Source: CAZWES01 sp964632395
Lineage (GTDB): Bacteria > Patescibacteriota > Gracilibacteria > Peribacterales > Peribacteraceae
Reading direction: 5' to 3'
Assembly (NCBI GenBank): GCA_964632395.1
Contig: CAZWES010000010.1
Location: 1 to 40,046 of the forward strand
Length of the DNA: 40,046 nt
Below are positions 33,659-40,046 of this stretch, piece after piece (position 1 is the stretch's first letter; every line of letters starts with the position of its first letter). The notes beneath the pieces are model-generated. The model made no database searches. It was not told the origin of the DNA and saw only the letters and a list, made by a program, of their open reading frames with translations. The position numbers and the translations under genes are program-made.

Positions 33659-33662
33659 CAAC

Positions 33663-33953
33663 GTGAAACAAAGCAGTTTACTCACCGGCCTGTTAATACT
33701 CAGTCTGGCACTAAGCATCCCTTCACTGACGCGTATCCCCCGCGTTCTCCCCTTCCTCCACGTAGACGTACGGGAAGCGGCACCCGCGATGCTGGAGGAT
33801 CTTCGCTCAAGAGGTATTTGGGTTATGAACACCGATGTGAATGAAATCAGGAGAGGACAAAATGCAATTTGTTTCAGTTGGACCCATCGCTACACAGCAA
33901 AAAATCGGAAGGATGAGGTCGAGTTCCTAACCACCTGCGATGAAAAAATCTGA
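33663..33953 (+). CDS. small exported hypothetical protein (96 aa)
   Basis: It starts at GTG with a hydrophobic N-terminus (SSLLTGLLILSLALSIPSL), either a signal peptide or an anchor. A short region follows (VDVREAAPAMLEDLRSRGIWVMNTDVNEIRRG) and ends in WTHRYTAKNRKDEVEFLTTCDEKI. I recognise no family. It overlaps the start of the following membrane glycosyltransferase by 14 nt, so the two are probably co-translated and may work together. The content TDVNEIRRGQNAICFSWTHRY hints at a periplasmic-type accessory domain, but this is not supported by a known homologue. Confidence 0.65.
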   Translation: MKQSSLLTGLLILSLALSIPSLTRIPRVLPFLHVDVREAAPAMLEDLRSRGIWVMNTDVNEIRRGQNAICFSWTHRYTAKNRKDEVEFLTTCDEKI

Positions 33954-35232
33954 AGCCGCGTTCACTATCGGCATTTTGATACTTATAGGCGTGTTGCTGC
34001 GTGTGATTGATCTGACAATTCCAGACCTCGCAACGGATGAAGCACAAGCCATGTTTGCAGGCATGGGCGCATGGACTCCGCTTGGAATGTGGCTTCTTGA
34101 AGCCGTAAGGTTCTCGATTGCAGATGAATTAGTTGCTATCCGATCAGTCTCCGTAGTTTTTGGAATCATCACATTACCACTCATCTACCTGACTGCGCGT
34201 GAATTCACAAACGTAAGAACTGCAGCACTTGCCACAGTGATTGCTGCACTCTTCCCAAGCCATATCCTCTTCTCCCGCCTTGCATATTTGAGTATCCAAC
34301 TTTGTTTCTGGTGGATCGCAGTTCTTTACTGCTTCCTCAAGGCAAGGAAAAGTGAAAAGTTCATCTGGTATCTGCTCTTATTTTTGACGGGCGTAGCAGC
34401 AACTATGACTAAGACTCAAGGCTTGTTATTCCCTCTACTTCTACTCGCAGGAACAGTGATCGAAAAGAGGAAACTGAAATTATCAATTATCAATTACCTG
34501 TGCCGAGCCGGGTTGAGGCATCCATTATCAATTACACTCGCACTGAGCTTGGTTCCATTTACATTCTACTTCTTGACTCATCCAAACCTAGCAGGAACGC
34601 TTTTTCTGTATGGCGGAAACATGTACGGCGTCTCCGGCCCACTCTCTCGATTGGTGACTTTGATTTCGACCTGGTGGCATGTAATCGGGCTATTTTTGAT
34701 CGCAATTGTTTTGAGCTTTAAGGAAATAAGGAGACTCCCCTGGCCCTTCCTAACTTTGATGATTCTTGGAACGGTGATGGGATACTTCCTTGGCGCTGGG
34801 CACGAGTACTACACAACACACCTCATCCTCTGGAGCATCCCGATTGCGATGACGCTGATCAAATTAAAGTCAGCACTCCGATCAATTTCCGTTGCAATAC
34901 TTCTACTTTTTGCAATTGTAACCTTTGGACCAACCGGCTTAATGCAAAACAAATGGACTTATGACTTATACGGTGTGCGAGGGTTCTGGAATTCGTATTC
35001 GCAGGAAATAAATGAAATACTAAAAGATGAAGAAGCTGTGACAGTGCTCGGGGATGTAGGTCACCATGTCCGATGGTACCTTGAGCCGCGGGTCTTGGTT
35101 GGAAAAGATATGGAAAGCCCATACCCCACAAATATAGTCATTTTATTCAGTACTGATGATGCCGATAGAGTCTCGGGGAAGATTGTCTCCGTTATCGAGC
35201 ATTTGGCTGTTGTGAGGCAAAATGAGGGTTGA
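33940..35232 (+). CDS. multi-spanning membrane glycosyltransferase (GT39/ArnT-like)
   Basis: A 430-aa polytopic protein. The first membrane helix (FTIGILILIGVLLRVIDL) is followed by the acidic loop LTIPDLATDEAQAMF, the D-E motif that GT-C enzymes (PMT/ArnT class) keep after TM1. About nine to ten more hydrophobic segments follow, with LTAREFTNVRTAALATVIAALFPSHILFSRLAY typical of the family (LTAREFTN, then LFPSHILFSRLAY). A soluble C-terminal part contains WNSYSQEINEILKDEEAV. It would transfer a sugar from a polyprenyl carrier to a surface acceptor. Residues ~180-199 (LSIINYLCRAG, then RHPLSITLAL) are encoded by the AATTATC repeat, in frame, in a loop. A terminator-like hairpin follows the gene. 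Confidence 0.85.
   Translation: MKKSEAAFTIGILILIGVLLRVIDLTIPDLATDEAQAMFAGMGAWTPLGMWLLEAVRFSIADELVAIRSVSVVFGIITLPLIYLTAREFTNVRTAALATVIAALFPSHILFSRLAYLSIQLCFWWIAVLYCFLKARKSEKFIWYLLLFLTGVAATMTKTQGLLFPLLLLAGTVIEKRKLKLSIINYLCRAGLRHPLSITLALSLVPFTFYFLTHPNLAGTLFLYGGNMYGVSGPLSRLVTLISTWWHVIGLFLIAIVLSFKEIRRLPWPFLTLMILGTVMGYFLGAGHEYYTTHLILWSIPIAMTLIKLKSALRSISVAILLLFAIVTFGPTGLMQNKWTYDLYGVRGFWNSYSQEINEILKDEEAVTVLGDVGHHVRWYLEPRVLVGKDMESPYPTNIVILFSTDDADRVSGKIVSVIEHLAVVRQNEG
34479..34534. repeat. ATTATCAATTA repeat inside the glycosyltransferase gene
   Basis: AATTATCAATTATCAATTA (34479-34497) and a second ATTATCAATTA about 27 nt later flank a GC-rich middle. The words are the same as in the intergenic tract at 33551-33658. 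The reading frame is kept. Confidence 0.65.
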
Positions 35233-35284
35233 CAGATTAAGTATTTATTGTGATAATTAGCGAGGTTCTTTGGATGCACAGGAA

Positions 35285-35314
35285 GGCAGCAGTGTAGCTG
35301 CCCATTCTCTTTTT
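35285..35314 (+). terminator. putative rho-independent terminator
   Basis: GGCAGC (35285-35290), 6-nt loop, GCTGCC (35297-35302), then a T-rich tail with five T at 35310-35314. It lies 52 nt past the glycosyltransferase stop and just outside the insertion sequence. Confidence 0.5.
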
Positions 35315-35376
35315 CAACCGCGTAGCAGGAGGTAAATATAGCTGAACCAATATAATTGGATATATATTCCTTCGTT

Positions 35377-35385
35377 TGATAGAGT
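35377..35385 (+). promoter_or_regulatory. extended -10 promoter of the transposase
   Basis: TGA-TAGAGT, with predicted +1 at 35392, exactly the A of the transposase ATG. It carries the same leaderless layout as the host genes. Confidence 0.6.
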
Positions 35386-35391
35386 AGAGAC

Positions 35392-35793
35392 ATGGCTTAC
35401 TCACTTGATTTCCGCAAACGCGTGTTCGCAGTTAAGAAGAAGGAACAACTTACCTTCTCTGAAACGAGCAAGCGCTTCCATGTACCTATGAATACTCTCT
35501 TCCGATGGCAGAGACGCATTGCACCAAAAACAACTCGAAACAAACCGGCTACCAAAATTAATATGGAAGCTCTAAGGAGAGATGTGCGGAAGCATCCTGA
35601 TAAGTTTCAATATGAACGAGCAAAAGATTTCGGTGTCACACAGGGGGCGATCTGGTTTGCATTGCAGCGGCTAAAAATCAGCTATAAAAAAAACTCTGTG
35701 TCATCCCAAGGCCAACGCCGTCGAGCGCATTCGGTTTCAGACAAGAATATGTTGGCACGAAGATGTGGAAGGGCGCCCCATTGTTTATCTTGA
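35392..35793 (+). CDS. IS630 transposase, N-terminal frame
   Basis: The DNA-binding half of the transposase: an N-terminal helix-turn-helix (LDFRKRVFAVKKKEQLTFSETSKRF + HVPMNTLFRWQRR) and a second helix-turn-helix region (HPDKFQYERAKDFGVTQGAIWFALQRL). This frame runs correctly up to ISYKK at a run of eight A (35686-35693), after which the continuation is not transposase-like. The correct continuation lies in the +1 frame (equivalent to reading seven A), starting TLCHPKANAVERI. The run may be a programmed slippage site, as known for some IS families, or a disabling indel. Confidence 0.85.
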   Translation: MAYSLDFRKRVFAVKKKEQLTFSETSKRFHVPMNTLFRWQRRIAPKTTRNKPATKINMEALRRDVRKHPDKFQYERAKDFGVTQGAIWFALQRLKISYKKNSVSSQGQRRRAHSVSDKNMLARRCGRAPHCLS

Positions 35794-36220
35794 TGAAAGC
35801 GGTTTCTCCGTTGATGCCCCAAGGACACATGGATATTCATATAAAGGAATGCGTTGTTATGGACAGAAAGACTGGCACGAAAGAGGAAGATTGAACGCCA
35901 TTGGTGCAATGCTTGCTTTCAAGCTTCTCACAGTTGAACTGTGGGATTGCAACATCGACTCCGATGTTTTTCACATTTGGGTGCAAAAGGCGTTGCTGCC
36001 ATCTGTGCCAAAACAATCCGTGATCGTTATGGATGGTGCAGCATTCCATAAACGCTCAGACATCATTGAAGCGATTGAGATAAAAGAGCACATCGTAGAA
36101 TTTCTACCCTCCTACAGTCCCGACCTCAATCCCATTGAGAAGAAGTGGTCGCAGGCAAAAGCAATACGACGAAAAGAACTTTGCGACCCCCATGAACTTT
36201 TTTTGTGCCAAGACTTGTAA
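35694..36220 (+). CDS. IS630 transposase, catalytic (DDE) frame
   Basis: Entered after the A8 run. The frame reads NAVERIRFQTRICWHEDVEGR, here split as NAVERIRFQTRI and CWHEDVEGR, then VYLDESGFSVDAPRTHGYS with the first catalytic Asp. The second Asp is in VIVMDGAAFHKR. The catalytic Glu is in YSPDLNPIEKKWSQAK, the family signature. A separate ATG at 35765 could start a catalytic-domain fragment on its own. The C-terminus (ELCDPHELFLCQDL) ends 5 nt before the right inverted repeat, so the 3' end is complete. Together the two frames make about 275 aa, a normal IS630 transposase. Confidence 0.85.
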
Positions 36221-36321
36221 CATTTTATATTGATTCAGCTATAGAGCTCTCATTTGAGCCCTACAAGTGATCGCATCTATCTCGAACCTATTGCGCGGCA
36301 GCCTCACCTCGAGTCTGCCGC

Positions 36322-36402
36322 CTACTTTTGGTGCTTAAACACCTTCAAATGCATCCACGAGTAGTTCCATGCGGCTTCGCGGATGAGAGCTGCTAACCGA
36401 TA
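36322..36402 (-). pseudogene. relic of a GtrA-domain glycosyltransferase C-terminus
   Basis: The minus-strand frame ends RLAALIREAAWNYSWMHLKVFKHQK. It is similar to the C-terminus of the adjacent gene (RLIAIAICAIWNYSWMHLRVFK) and ends in a stop. In DNA, 36334-36369 matches 36452-36487 at 30 of 36 positions, same orientation. Nothing upstream of this tail survives, so it is the remnant of a second copy lying just 3' of the intact gene. Confidence 0.7.
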
Positions 36403-36418
36403 CTCACAATTACTGAAA

Positions 36419-37543
36419 TCATTTTGGCGATTCCGCTTCGCCGTCATGGACCTTAAACACACGTAGATGCATCCATGAGTAGTTCCAAATGGCACAAATT
36501 GCAATCGCAATCAGGCGGGAGAATATGTACCAAAGTTGCACAGGTTCTGTCAAAACCCATGTGATCAGATTGACAAGCACAAAGCTTGAGCCATAGACCA
36601 TTGCGAACTTAATCCCCTGCTCTACATGCTTCTTCTCTGCATTCTGGAACGTCCAGTACTTGTTCATCAAAAAAACGTTGATAATTACAACTGAACTGAC
36701 AATCGGACCCGCAACTGCAATCGGGAACCGTACGAGTTCCACAAAAATTGCAAGGAGAGCAATATCAAAAACCAAATTGGTTACACCTGTGATACCAAAT
36801 TTGAGTAGTTGCATCACATGCTTATGCAATTTTTCCGATTTTGCTTTTAGTGCACCAAAAAAGCTCTCGCCGATTTCGTGGAAGCTCATGTTGGATCTGC
36901 CACCTCTTCTTTCGATGAAGACTGTTGGCACCTCGGCAAACTTCATCCCGCGAATGAAGAGTTGATAAATTTCCTGATGGATTCCAGTCAAACCTTTTCC
37001 TTCAATTTTAAGATCGGGTAGAAGCTCGATTGATCTTGTGCCGAAGCATCTGAATCCATTTGTACAATCACTAACTGGCATTTTGAATAACGCTTTCAAG
37101 TATTTGTTAGCACACCAACTTAGGATGTGACGCTTTATAGGCCAGCCCTTGATAGTACTTTCAGGTAAACGCTTAGAGCCGATGATGATATCCGCCCCTG
37201 ACTCCTTCAGTTTAGATACCAATCTCGGAACATCCGCAGGGTCATGCGAAAAATCGGCATCCATCTCGATCACTGCATTGTATCCGCGCTCTCGTGCAAA
37301 CTTGAATCCAACAAGGCATGCTGTGCCACGCCCATCCTTGCCCTCAGTTCTTACAATTAAGTGAAGTTTCTCTTCGCCATATTTTTGTTGACGATTTTTG
37401 ACTATTTCTGCAGTCCCATCCGGAGAATTATCGTCTACGACCAAAACATGCATATCCAGAGGCTGCTCGAACAACTTATCGATCAAATCGCCTATGTTTT
37501 TACTCTCGTTAAAAGTCGGGAGAATTGTGAGGACATCGGCCAT
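36419..37543 (-). CDS. GT2 glycosyltransferase fused to GtrA membrane domain (second copy type)
   Basis: 374 aa with the same architecture as the gene at 32458 but clearly divergent. The GT-A domain has LTILPTFNESKNIGDLI, VLVVDDNSPDGTAEIV and VIEMDADFSHDP, then IIGSKRLPESTIKGWP, typical of dolichol-phosphate mannose synthase-like enzymes. A short linker (KAKSEKLHKHVMQLLKFG) leads into four GtrA-type helices (FDIALLAIFVEL, IVSSVVIINVFLMNKYW, FAMVYGSSFVLVNLITW, IFSRLIAIAICAIWNYSW). The frame is open to 37570, but I choose the ATG at 37543: it begins MADVLTILPTF directly, and a -10 box TAGTCT at 37554-37559 gives a 4-nt leader. It is divergent from the dehydrogenase at 37565. Confidence 0.92.
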   Translation of the reverse strand: MADVLTILPTFNESKNIGDLIDKLFEQPLDMHVLVVDDNSPDGTAEIVKNRQQKYGEEKLHLIVRTEGKDGRGTACLVGFKFARERGYNAVIEMDADFSHDPADVPRLVSKLKESGADIIIGSKRLPESTIKGWPIKRHILSWCANKYLKALFKMPVSDCTNGFRCFGTRSIELLPDLKIEGKGLTGIHQEIYQLFIRGMKFAEVPTVFIERRGGRSNMSFHEIGESFFGALKAKSEKLHKHVMQLLKFGITGVTNLVFDIALLAIFVELVRFPIAVAGPIVSSVVIINVFLMNKYWTFQNAEKKHVEQGIKFAMVYGSSFVLVNLITWVLTEPVQLWYIFSRLIAIAICAIWNYSWMHLRVFKVHDGEAESPK

Positions 37544-37549
37544 ATCGGC

Positions 37550-37559
37550 TGGTAGACTA
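37550..37559. promoter_or_regulatory. shared symmetric -10 region of two divergent genes
   Basis: Plus strand TGG-TAGACT (37550-37558) puts +1 at 37565, the A of the dehydrogenase ATG. Offset by one base on the minus strand, TAGTCT (37554-37559) puts +1 at 37547, 4 nt before the glycosyltransferase ATG at 37543. The two start codons are only 21 bp apart. Confidence 0.55.
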
Positions 37560-37564
37560 GCGCC

Positions 37565-38989
37565 ATGCAAACTGGAACACCATCAAAAAATAATGATGAT
37601 AGCCGTGTCACCCTGAGCGGAGGGCTGGCTGCGGCCAGCCCGGAGACGAAGGGCGACACTGCATCCATAACTAACAAACGCATCGCCGTGCTCGGCCTCG
37701 GTTTTGTTGGCCTGCCGCTCGCCGGCACTTTTGCCAAAGTAGGTTTTAACGTGACCGGAGTGGATACTTCTGAACGGGTCAGAAAGAGCTTGAATGAGGG
37801 CAAAAGCCACTTTGAAGAATGCGGGCTACAGGAGCTACTTGATCGTGAATTAAGCAATCGCCTGAAGATTGATGGTGAGATCAGACCAAAAGAACATGAT
37901 ATCTACATAATCGCCGTCGGCACACCAGTTGATACAAACACAAGGAAACCTATTCTGGATTACGTTAAAGGCGCTTCGGAAACCGTTGGAAAATGTTTGA
38001 AGAAAGGCGATCTTGTTGTTTTGCGTTCAACTGTTCCGGTCGGAACAACACGCCACACGGCACTCCCTATTTTAGAAAAAGCAAGTGGCCTTAAGGCCGG
38101 TGATGACTTTCATTTAGTTTTTGCAGCCGAAAGATTGATTGCCGGGAAAGCTTTGGAAGAACTTCGCACGCTCCCTCAGATAATTGGAGGACTCAAAGGC
38201 GGCAAAGATGTAGAAATTGCAACGAAACTTTTCAAAATGTTGACTCCGACTACGATCCCGGTAGAAAACCCAGAGGCTGCAGAGATGGCAAAAATAATTG
38301 ATAACTCTTTCCGTGATTTAAGATTTGCATATGCAAACCAAATGGCAAGGCTTAGCGAAAAAATCGGCATCGACTTCCACAAACTTGTTCCAGCCGTGAA
38401 TGAGGGGTATGAGAGAAACAGTATTCCACTTCCAAGCCCGGGCGTTGGTGGAACATGCCTCTCGAAGGATCCATACATCCTTGCCGATTTTGGTGATAGG
38501 TATGGTTACATGCCGCCACTTGCAAAAGTCGCACGAGATATCAACGAAAGTATGCCGACTCACGTTGCTGAAAAGACGATGAAAATGCTTAAAGCTGTCG
38601 GGAAGGATGCGGATCAGGCAACCGTGTTAGTGCTCGGATTTGCATTCAAGGGAAAGCCCGAGACTTCTGATACCCGCGACTCGCCGACTATCCCCGTAGT
38701 TCAGACTCTTTCACAGGAAGGCTGCAAAGTAATAGGCCATGACCCTGTAGTTTCCACTGATGAGATGACACGCCTTGGTGCAGAACCCACCGAGCTTGAG
38801 GAAGGATTTAAAAAGGCAGATGCCGTGATAATAATGACAAACCACGAAGCGTACGCATCCATGAATATCAAGGAACTTTTGAGTTCCACGCAGAAGCCAG
38901 CAGTATTTATTGATGGATGGCACCTATTTGACCCAGAAAAGATGAAAACAATTGATGGTGTATCCTACGGAGGACTCGGCAATGACTAA
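37565..38989 (+). CDS. UDP-N-acetyl-hexosamine dehydrogenase (WecC/WbpA-like)
   Basis: A 474-aa nucleotide-sugar dehydrogenase distinct from ugd. The core starts at ITNKRIAVLGLGFVGLPLAGTFA (here ITNKRIAVLGLG + FVGLPLAGTFA). It has VGTPVDTNTRKPILDYV, RSTVPVGTTRH and AAERLIAGKALEEL. The catalytic Cys is in GVGGTCLSKDPY (~residue 298), and FAFKGKPETSDTRDSPT is in the C-terminal domain. The LxxLPQIIGG and AERLxxGKALEE pattern fits UDP-ManNAc or UDP-GlcNAc 6-dehydrogenases. The first ~38 residues are encoded by a repeat element (separate entry) and are not part of the enzyme fold; the ATG is nevertheless supported by a promoter exactly 7 nt upstream. The next gene overlaps its stop. Confidence 0.92.
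   Translation: MQTGTPSKNNDDSRVTLSGGLAAASPETKGDTASITNKRIAVLGLGFVGLPLAGTFAKVGFNVTGVDTSERVRKSLNEGKSHFEECGLQELLDRELSNRLKIDGEIRPKEHDIYIIAVGTPVDTNTRKPILDYVKGASETVGKCLKKGDLVVLRSTVPVGTTRHTALPILEKASGLKAGDDFHLVFAAERLIAGKALEELRTLPQIIGGLKGGKDVEIATKLFKMLTPTTIPVENPEAAEMAKIIDNSFRDLRFAYANQMARLSEKIGIDFHKLVPAVNEGYERNSIPLPSPGVGGTCLSKDPYILADFGDRYGYMPPLAKVARDINESMPTHVAEKTMKMLKAVGKDADQATVLVLGFAFKGKPETSDTRDSPTIPVVQTLSQEGCKVIGHDPVVSTDEMTRLGAEPTELEEGFKKADAVIIMTNHEAYASMNIKELLSSTQKPAVFIDGWHLFDPEKMKTIDGVSYGGLGND
37605..37659. repeat. hairpin repeat element inside dehydrogenase N-terminus
   Basis: Outer arms GTGTCACCCT (37605-37614) and AGGGCGACAC (37650-37659) pair with one mismatch. The inner GGGCTGGC (37622-37629) pairs exactly with GCCAGCCC (37634-37641) over a 4-nt loop. 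The TGAGCGGAG core and the GGAGACGAAG word are shared with the element at 16891-16990. It is translated as an N-terminal extension rich in Ser, Thr, Gly and Ala. Confidence 0.75.
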
Positions 38990-39923
38990 AATTCTCGTCA
39001 CAGGCGGCACCGGATTCATAGGAAGCGCATTGGCCAAAAGACTTGTATCTGATGGATACGATGTGCGCGTTTTTGATAACAATTCAAGAGGTGTTGCTGA
39101 CCGTCTGAATGACATCATCGACAAAATTGAATTAATTGAGGGAAGCGTGTGCGATGCCGAAAAAGTAAATGAAGTAACAGAAGGCTGCGATATTGTCTTC
39201 CACCTTGCAGCAGTTAATGGCACTGAGAACTTCTACACAGAGCCGGAAAGAGTGCTTGAAGTTGGTGTTAAGGGGACAGTGAATACGATAGATGCCGCAA
39301 TCGCACACAAAGTTAAACGCTACATCTTTGCATCCTCCTCGGAGGCATACCAGCAGCCAACACATATTCCAACGACCGAGGTTGAGAGATTGATCGTTCC
39401 CGACGTCACAAACCCCAGATTCAGCTACGGTGGCAGCAAGATAACCGGAGAGCTCTTGACCCTTCATTCCTTACCAAAACATAGCGTTGAAGGTATAGTT
39501 TTCCGCCCTCACAACGTTTACGGTCCCGGTGGCGATACACAGCACGTGATTCCGGAATTTGTTGAACGCATCCAAAAATTATCTGGTGAAAGTGACGAAA
39601 GACCACTCCCCTTCCCGATTAAAGGTGATGGCATGCAAACCAGATCATTCTCCTACATTGATGACACAGTGGAAGCACTCATGTTGATCTTGGAAAAAGG
39701 AAAACCGAACGAAATTTATAACATTGGTGATGAGGACGAAGTTACGATCAAAGAGCTTGCAGAGAAAATCGGGAAAGTTATGGGCGTGGAGCTTGAGGTT
39801 GTGCCCGGGGAGCTGCCAAGTGGGGAAACCTCACGCAGATGCCCGGATATCTCTAAATTGAGGAAATTGGGGTATGGGAGGAAGGTGGGGCTGGAGGAGG
39901 GACTTAAAAAGACAATTCTTTAG
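38982..39923 (+). CDS. NAD-dependent nucleotide-sugar epimerase/dehydratase
   Basis: An extended SDR enzyme of 313 aa: the NAD motif is LVTGGTGFIGSALAKRL, then VFDNNSRG, VFHLAAVNGTENFY and the catalytic ASSSEAYQQP. The YxxxK pair is in FSYGGSKITGE; RPHNVYGPGGD and RSFSYIDDTVEAL follow. This looks like a UDP-sugar 4-epimerase or related enzyme; acting on the product of the preceding UDP-HexNAc dehydrogenase is the natural inference (a UDP-HexNAc-uronate). The frame is open from 38952, but I choose the ATG at 38982: GGAGG lies 8 nt upstream, one of the few clear Shine-Dalgarno sites here, and the sequence begins MTKILVTGG. It overlaps the upstream stop by 8 nt. Confidence 0.92.
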   Translation: MTKILVTGGTGFIGSALAKRLVSDGYDVRVFDNNSRGVADRLNDIIDKIELIEGSVCDAEKVNEVTEGCDIVFHLAAVNGTENFYTEPERVLEVGVKGTVNTIDAAIAHKVKRYIFASSSEAYQQPTHIPTTEVERLIVPDVTNPRFSYGGSKITGELLTLHSLPKHSVEGIVFRPHNVYGPGGDTQHVIPEFVERIQKLSGESDERPLPFPIKGDGMQTRSFSYIDDTVEALMLILEKGKPNEIYNIGDEDEVTIKELAEKIGKVMGVELEVVPGELPSGETSRRCPDISKLRKLGYGRKVGLEEGLKKTIL

Positions 39924-40046
39924 TCATGTGGTCCATCCCAACCGGAAATCAGGTGTCACTGGCACAACTTCATCTTTAAGTTTTTGGGCATGTGGACAAT
40001 TTTCTGGGCTGAAAATTGCTCACTCGCCTCGTAGGAACTCCGCAAT
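39924..40046 (-). pseudogene. 3' end of an unidentified gene, interrupted by TGA
   Basis: Entering from the window edge, one minus-strand frame reads IAEFLRGE, a TGA at 40020-40022, then AIFSPENCPHAQKLKDEV, VPVTPDFRLGWTT and a TGA at 39924-39926. That last stop abuts the epimerase stop with no gap, as in a genuine convergent gene. The internal stop suggests a decayed gene, or the coding part ends at the first TGA. The product is not recognised, and too little is present to judge. Confidence 0.25.

Larger units (their letters stand above)
35339..36241 (+). mobile_element. IS630-family insertion sequence (~0.9 kb)
   Basis: Near-perfect terminal inverted repeats: the left end is TATAGCTGAACCAATATAA (35337-35355). 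The right end is its complement with one change (36225-36243). Both are bounded by TA, the target dinucleotide duplicated by IS630/Tc1-type elements. Inside is a two-frame transposase with a DDE triad. The element sits between the glycosyltransferase at 33940 and the second GT2-GtrA gene. Confidence 0.9.

Overview
This 40 kb window looks like the chromosome of a Candidate Phyla Radiation (Patescibacteria) bacterium. I lean towards a Peregrinibacteria/Peribacteria-type lineage. The lineage is inferred from a giant cysteine-repeat lipoprotein, many secreted orphan proteins, promoters that abut start codons, and families of short repeats that sit inside reading frames. The code is standard: TGA ends many genes, including two ATGA stop/start overlaps, so it is not a UGA=Gly lineage. 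No rRNA, tRNA, CRISPR array or prophage was found.

Layout. (1) 1-5600: a small ORF, dnaE, a hypothetical gene and a TrpR-like repressor preceded by a perfect 30-bp palindromic operator. (2) 5.6-20.2 kb (minus strand): one block of overlapping or closely packed genes for five exported proteins (793, 255, about 290, 2602 and 476 aa), ending in murD. The 2602-aa lipoprotein carries about thirty DUF4215-type cysteine repeats. This is the best candidate for an undescribed cell-surface system. (3) 20.2-23.4 kb: three short orphan genes and RNase J. (4) 23.4-28.2 kb: a degenerate PP2C-like membrane protein and a small cytidylyltransferase, each preceded by a related MITE-like inverted-repeat element; then an AbiEii-like toxin with its small partner, and a PfkB kinase. 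(5) 28.2-40 kb: nucleotide-sugar and glycan genes (UDP-glucose dehydrogenase, UDP-glucuronate-type epimerase, two GT2-GtrA glycosyltransferases, a multi-spanning glycosyltransferase, a UDP-HexNAc dehydrogenase, a second epimerase). They are interrupted by a Fic gene, an IS630-family element and relics of GtrA gene ends.

Two themes cut across the window. First, most transcription units have a recognisable -10 box (often TGn-extended) placed so that the predicted +1 falls 0-3 nt from the start codon, which predicts largely leaderless mRNAs. Second, several families of short inverted or tandem repeats occur between genes, where some appear to supply promoter boxes, and inside at least six genes, in frame (dnaE, murD three times, two secreted-operon genes, the glycosyltransferase at 33940 and the dehydrogenase at 37565).

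Functionally, regions 2 and 5 both concern the cell envelope: peptidoglycan precursor synthesis, exported cysteine-rich proteins, and uronic-acid-type sugar nucleotides with lipid-linked glycosyl transfer.
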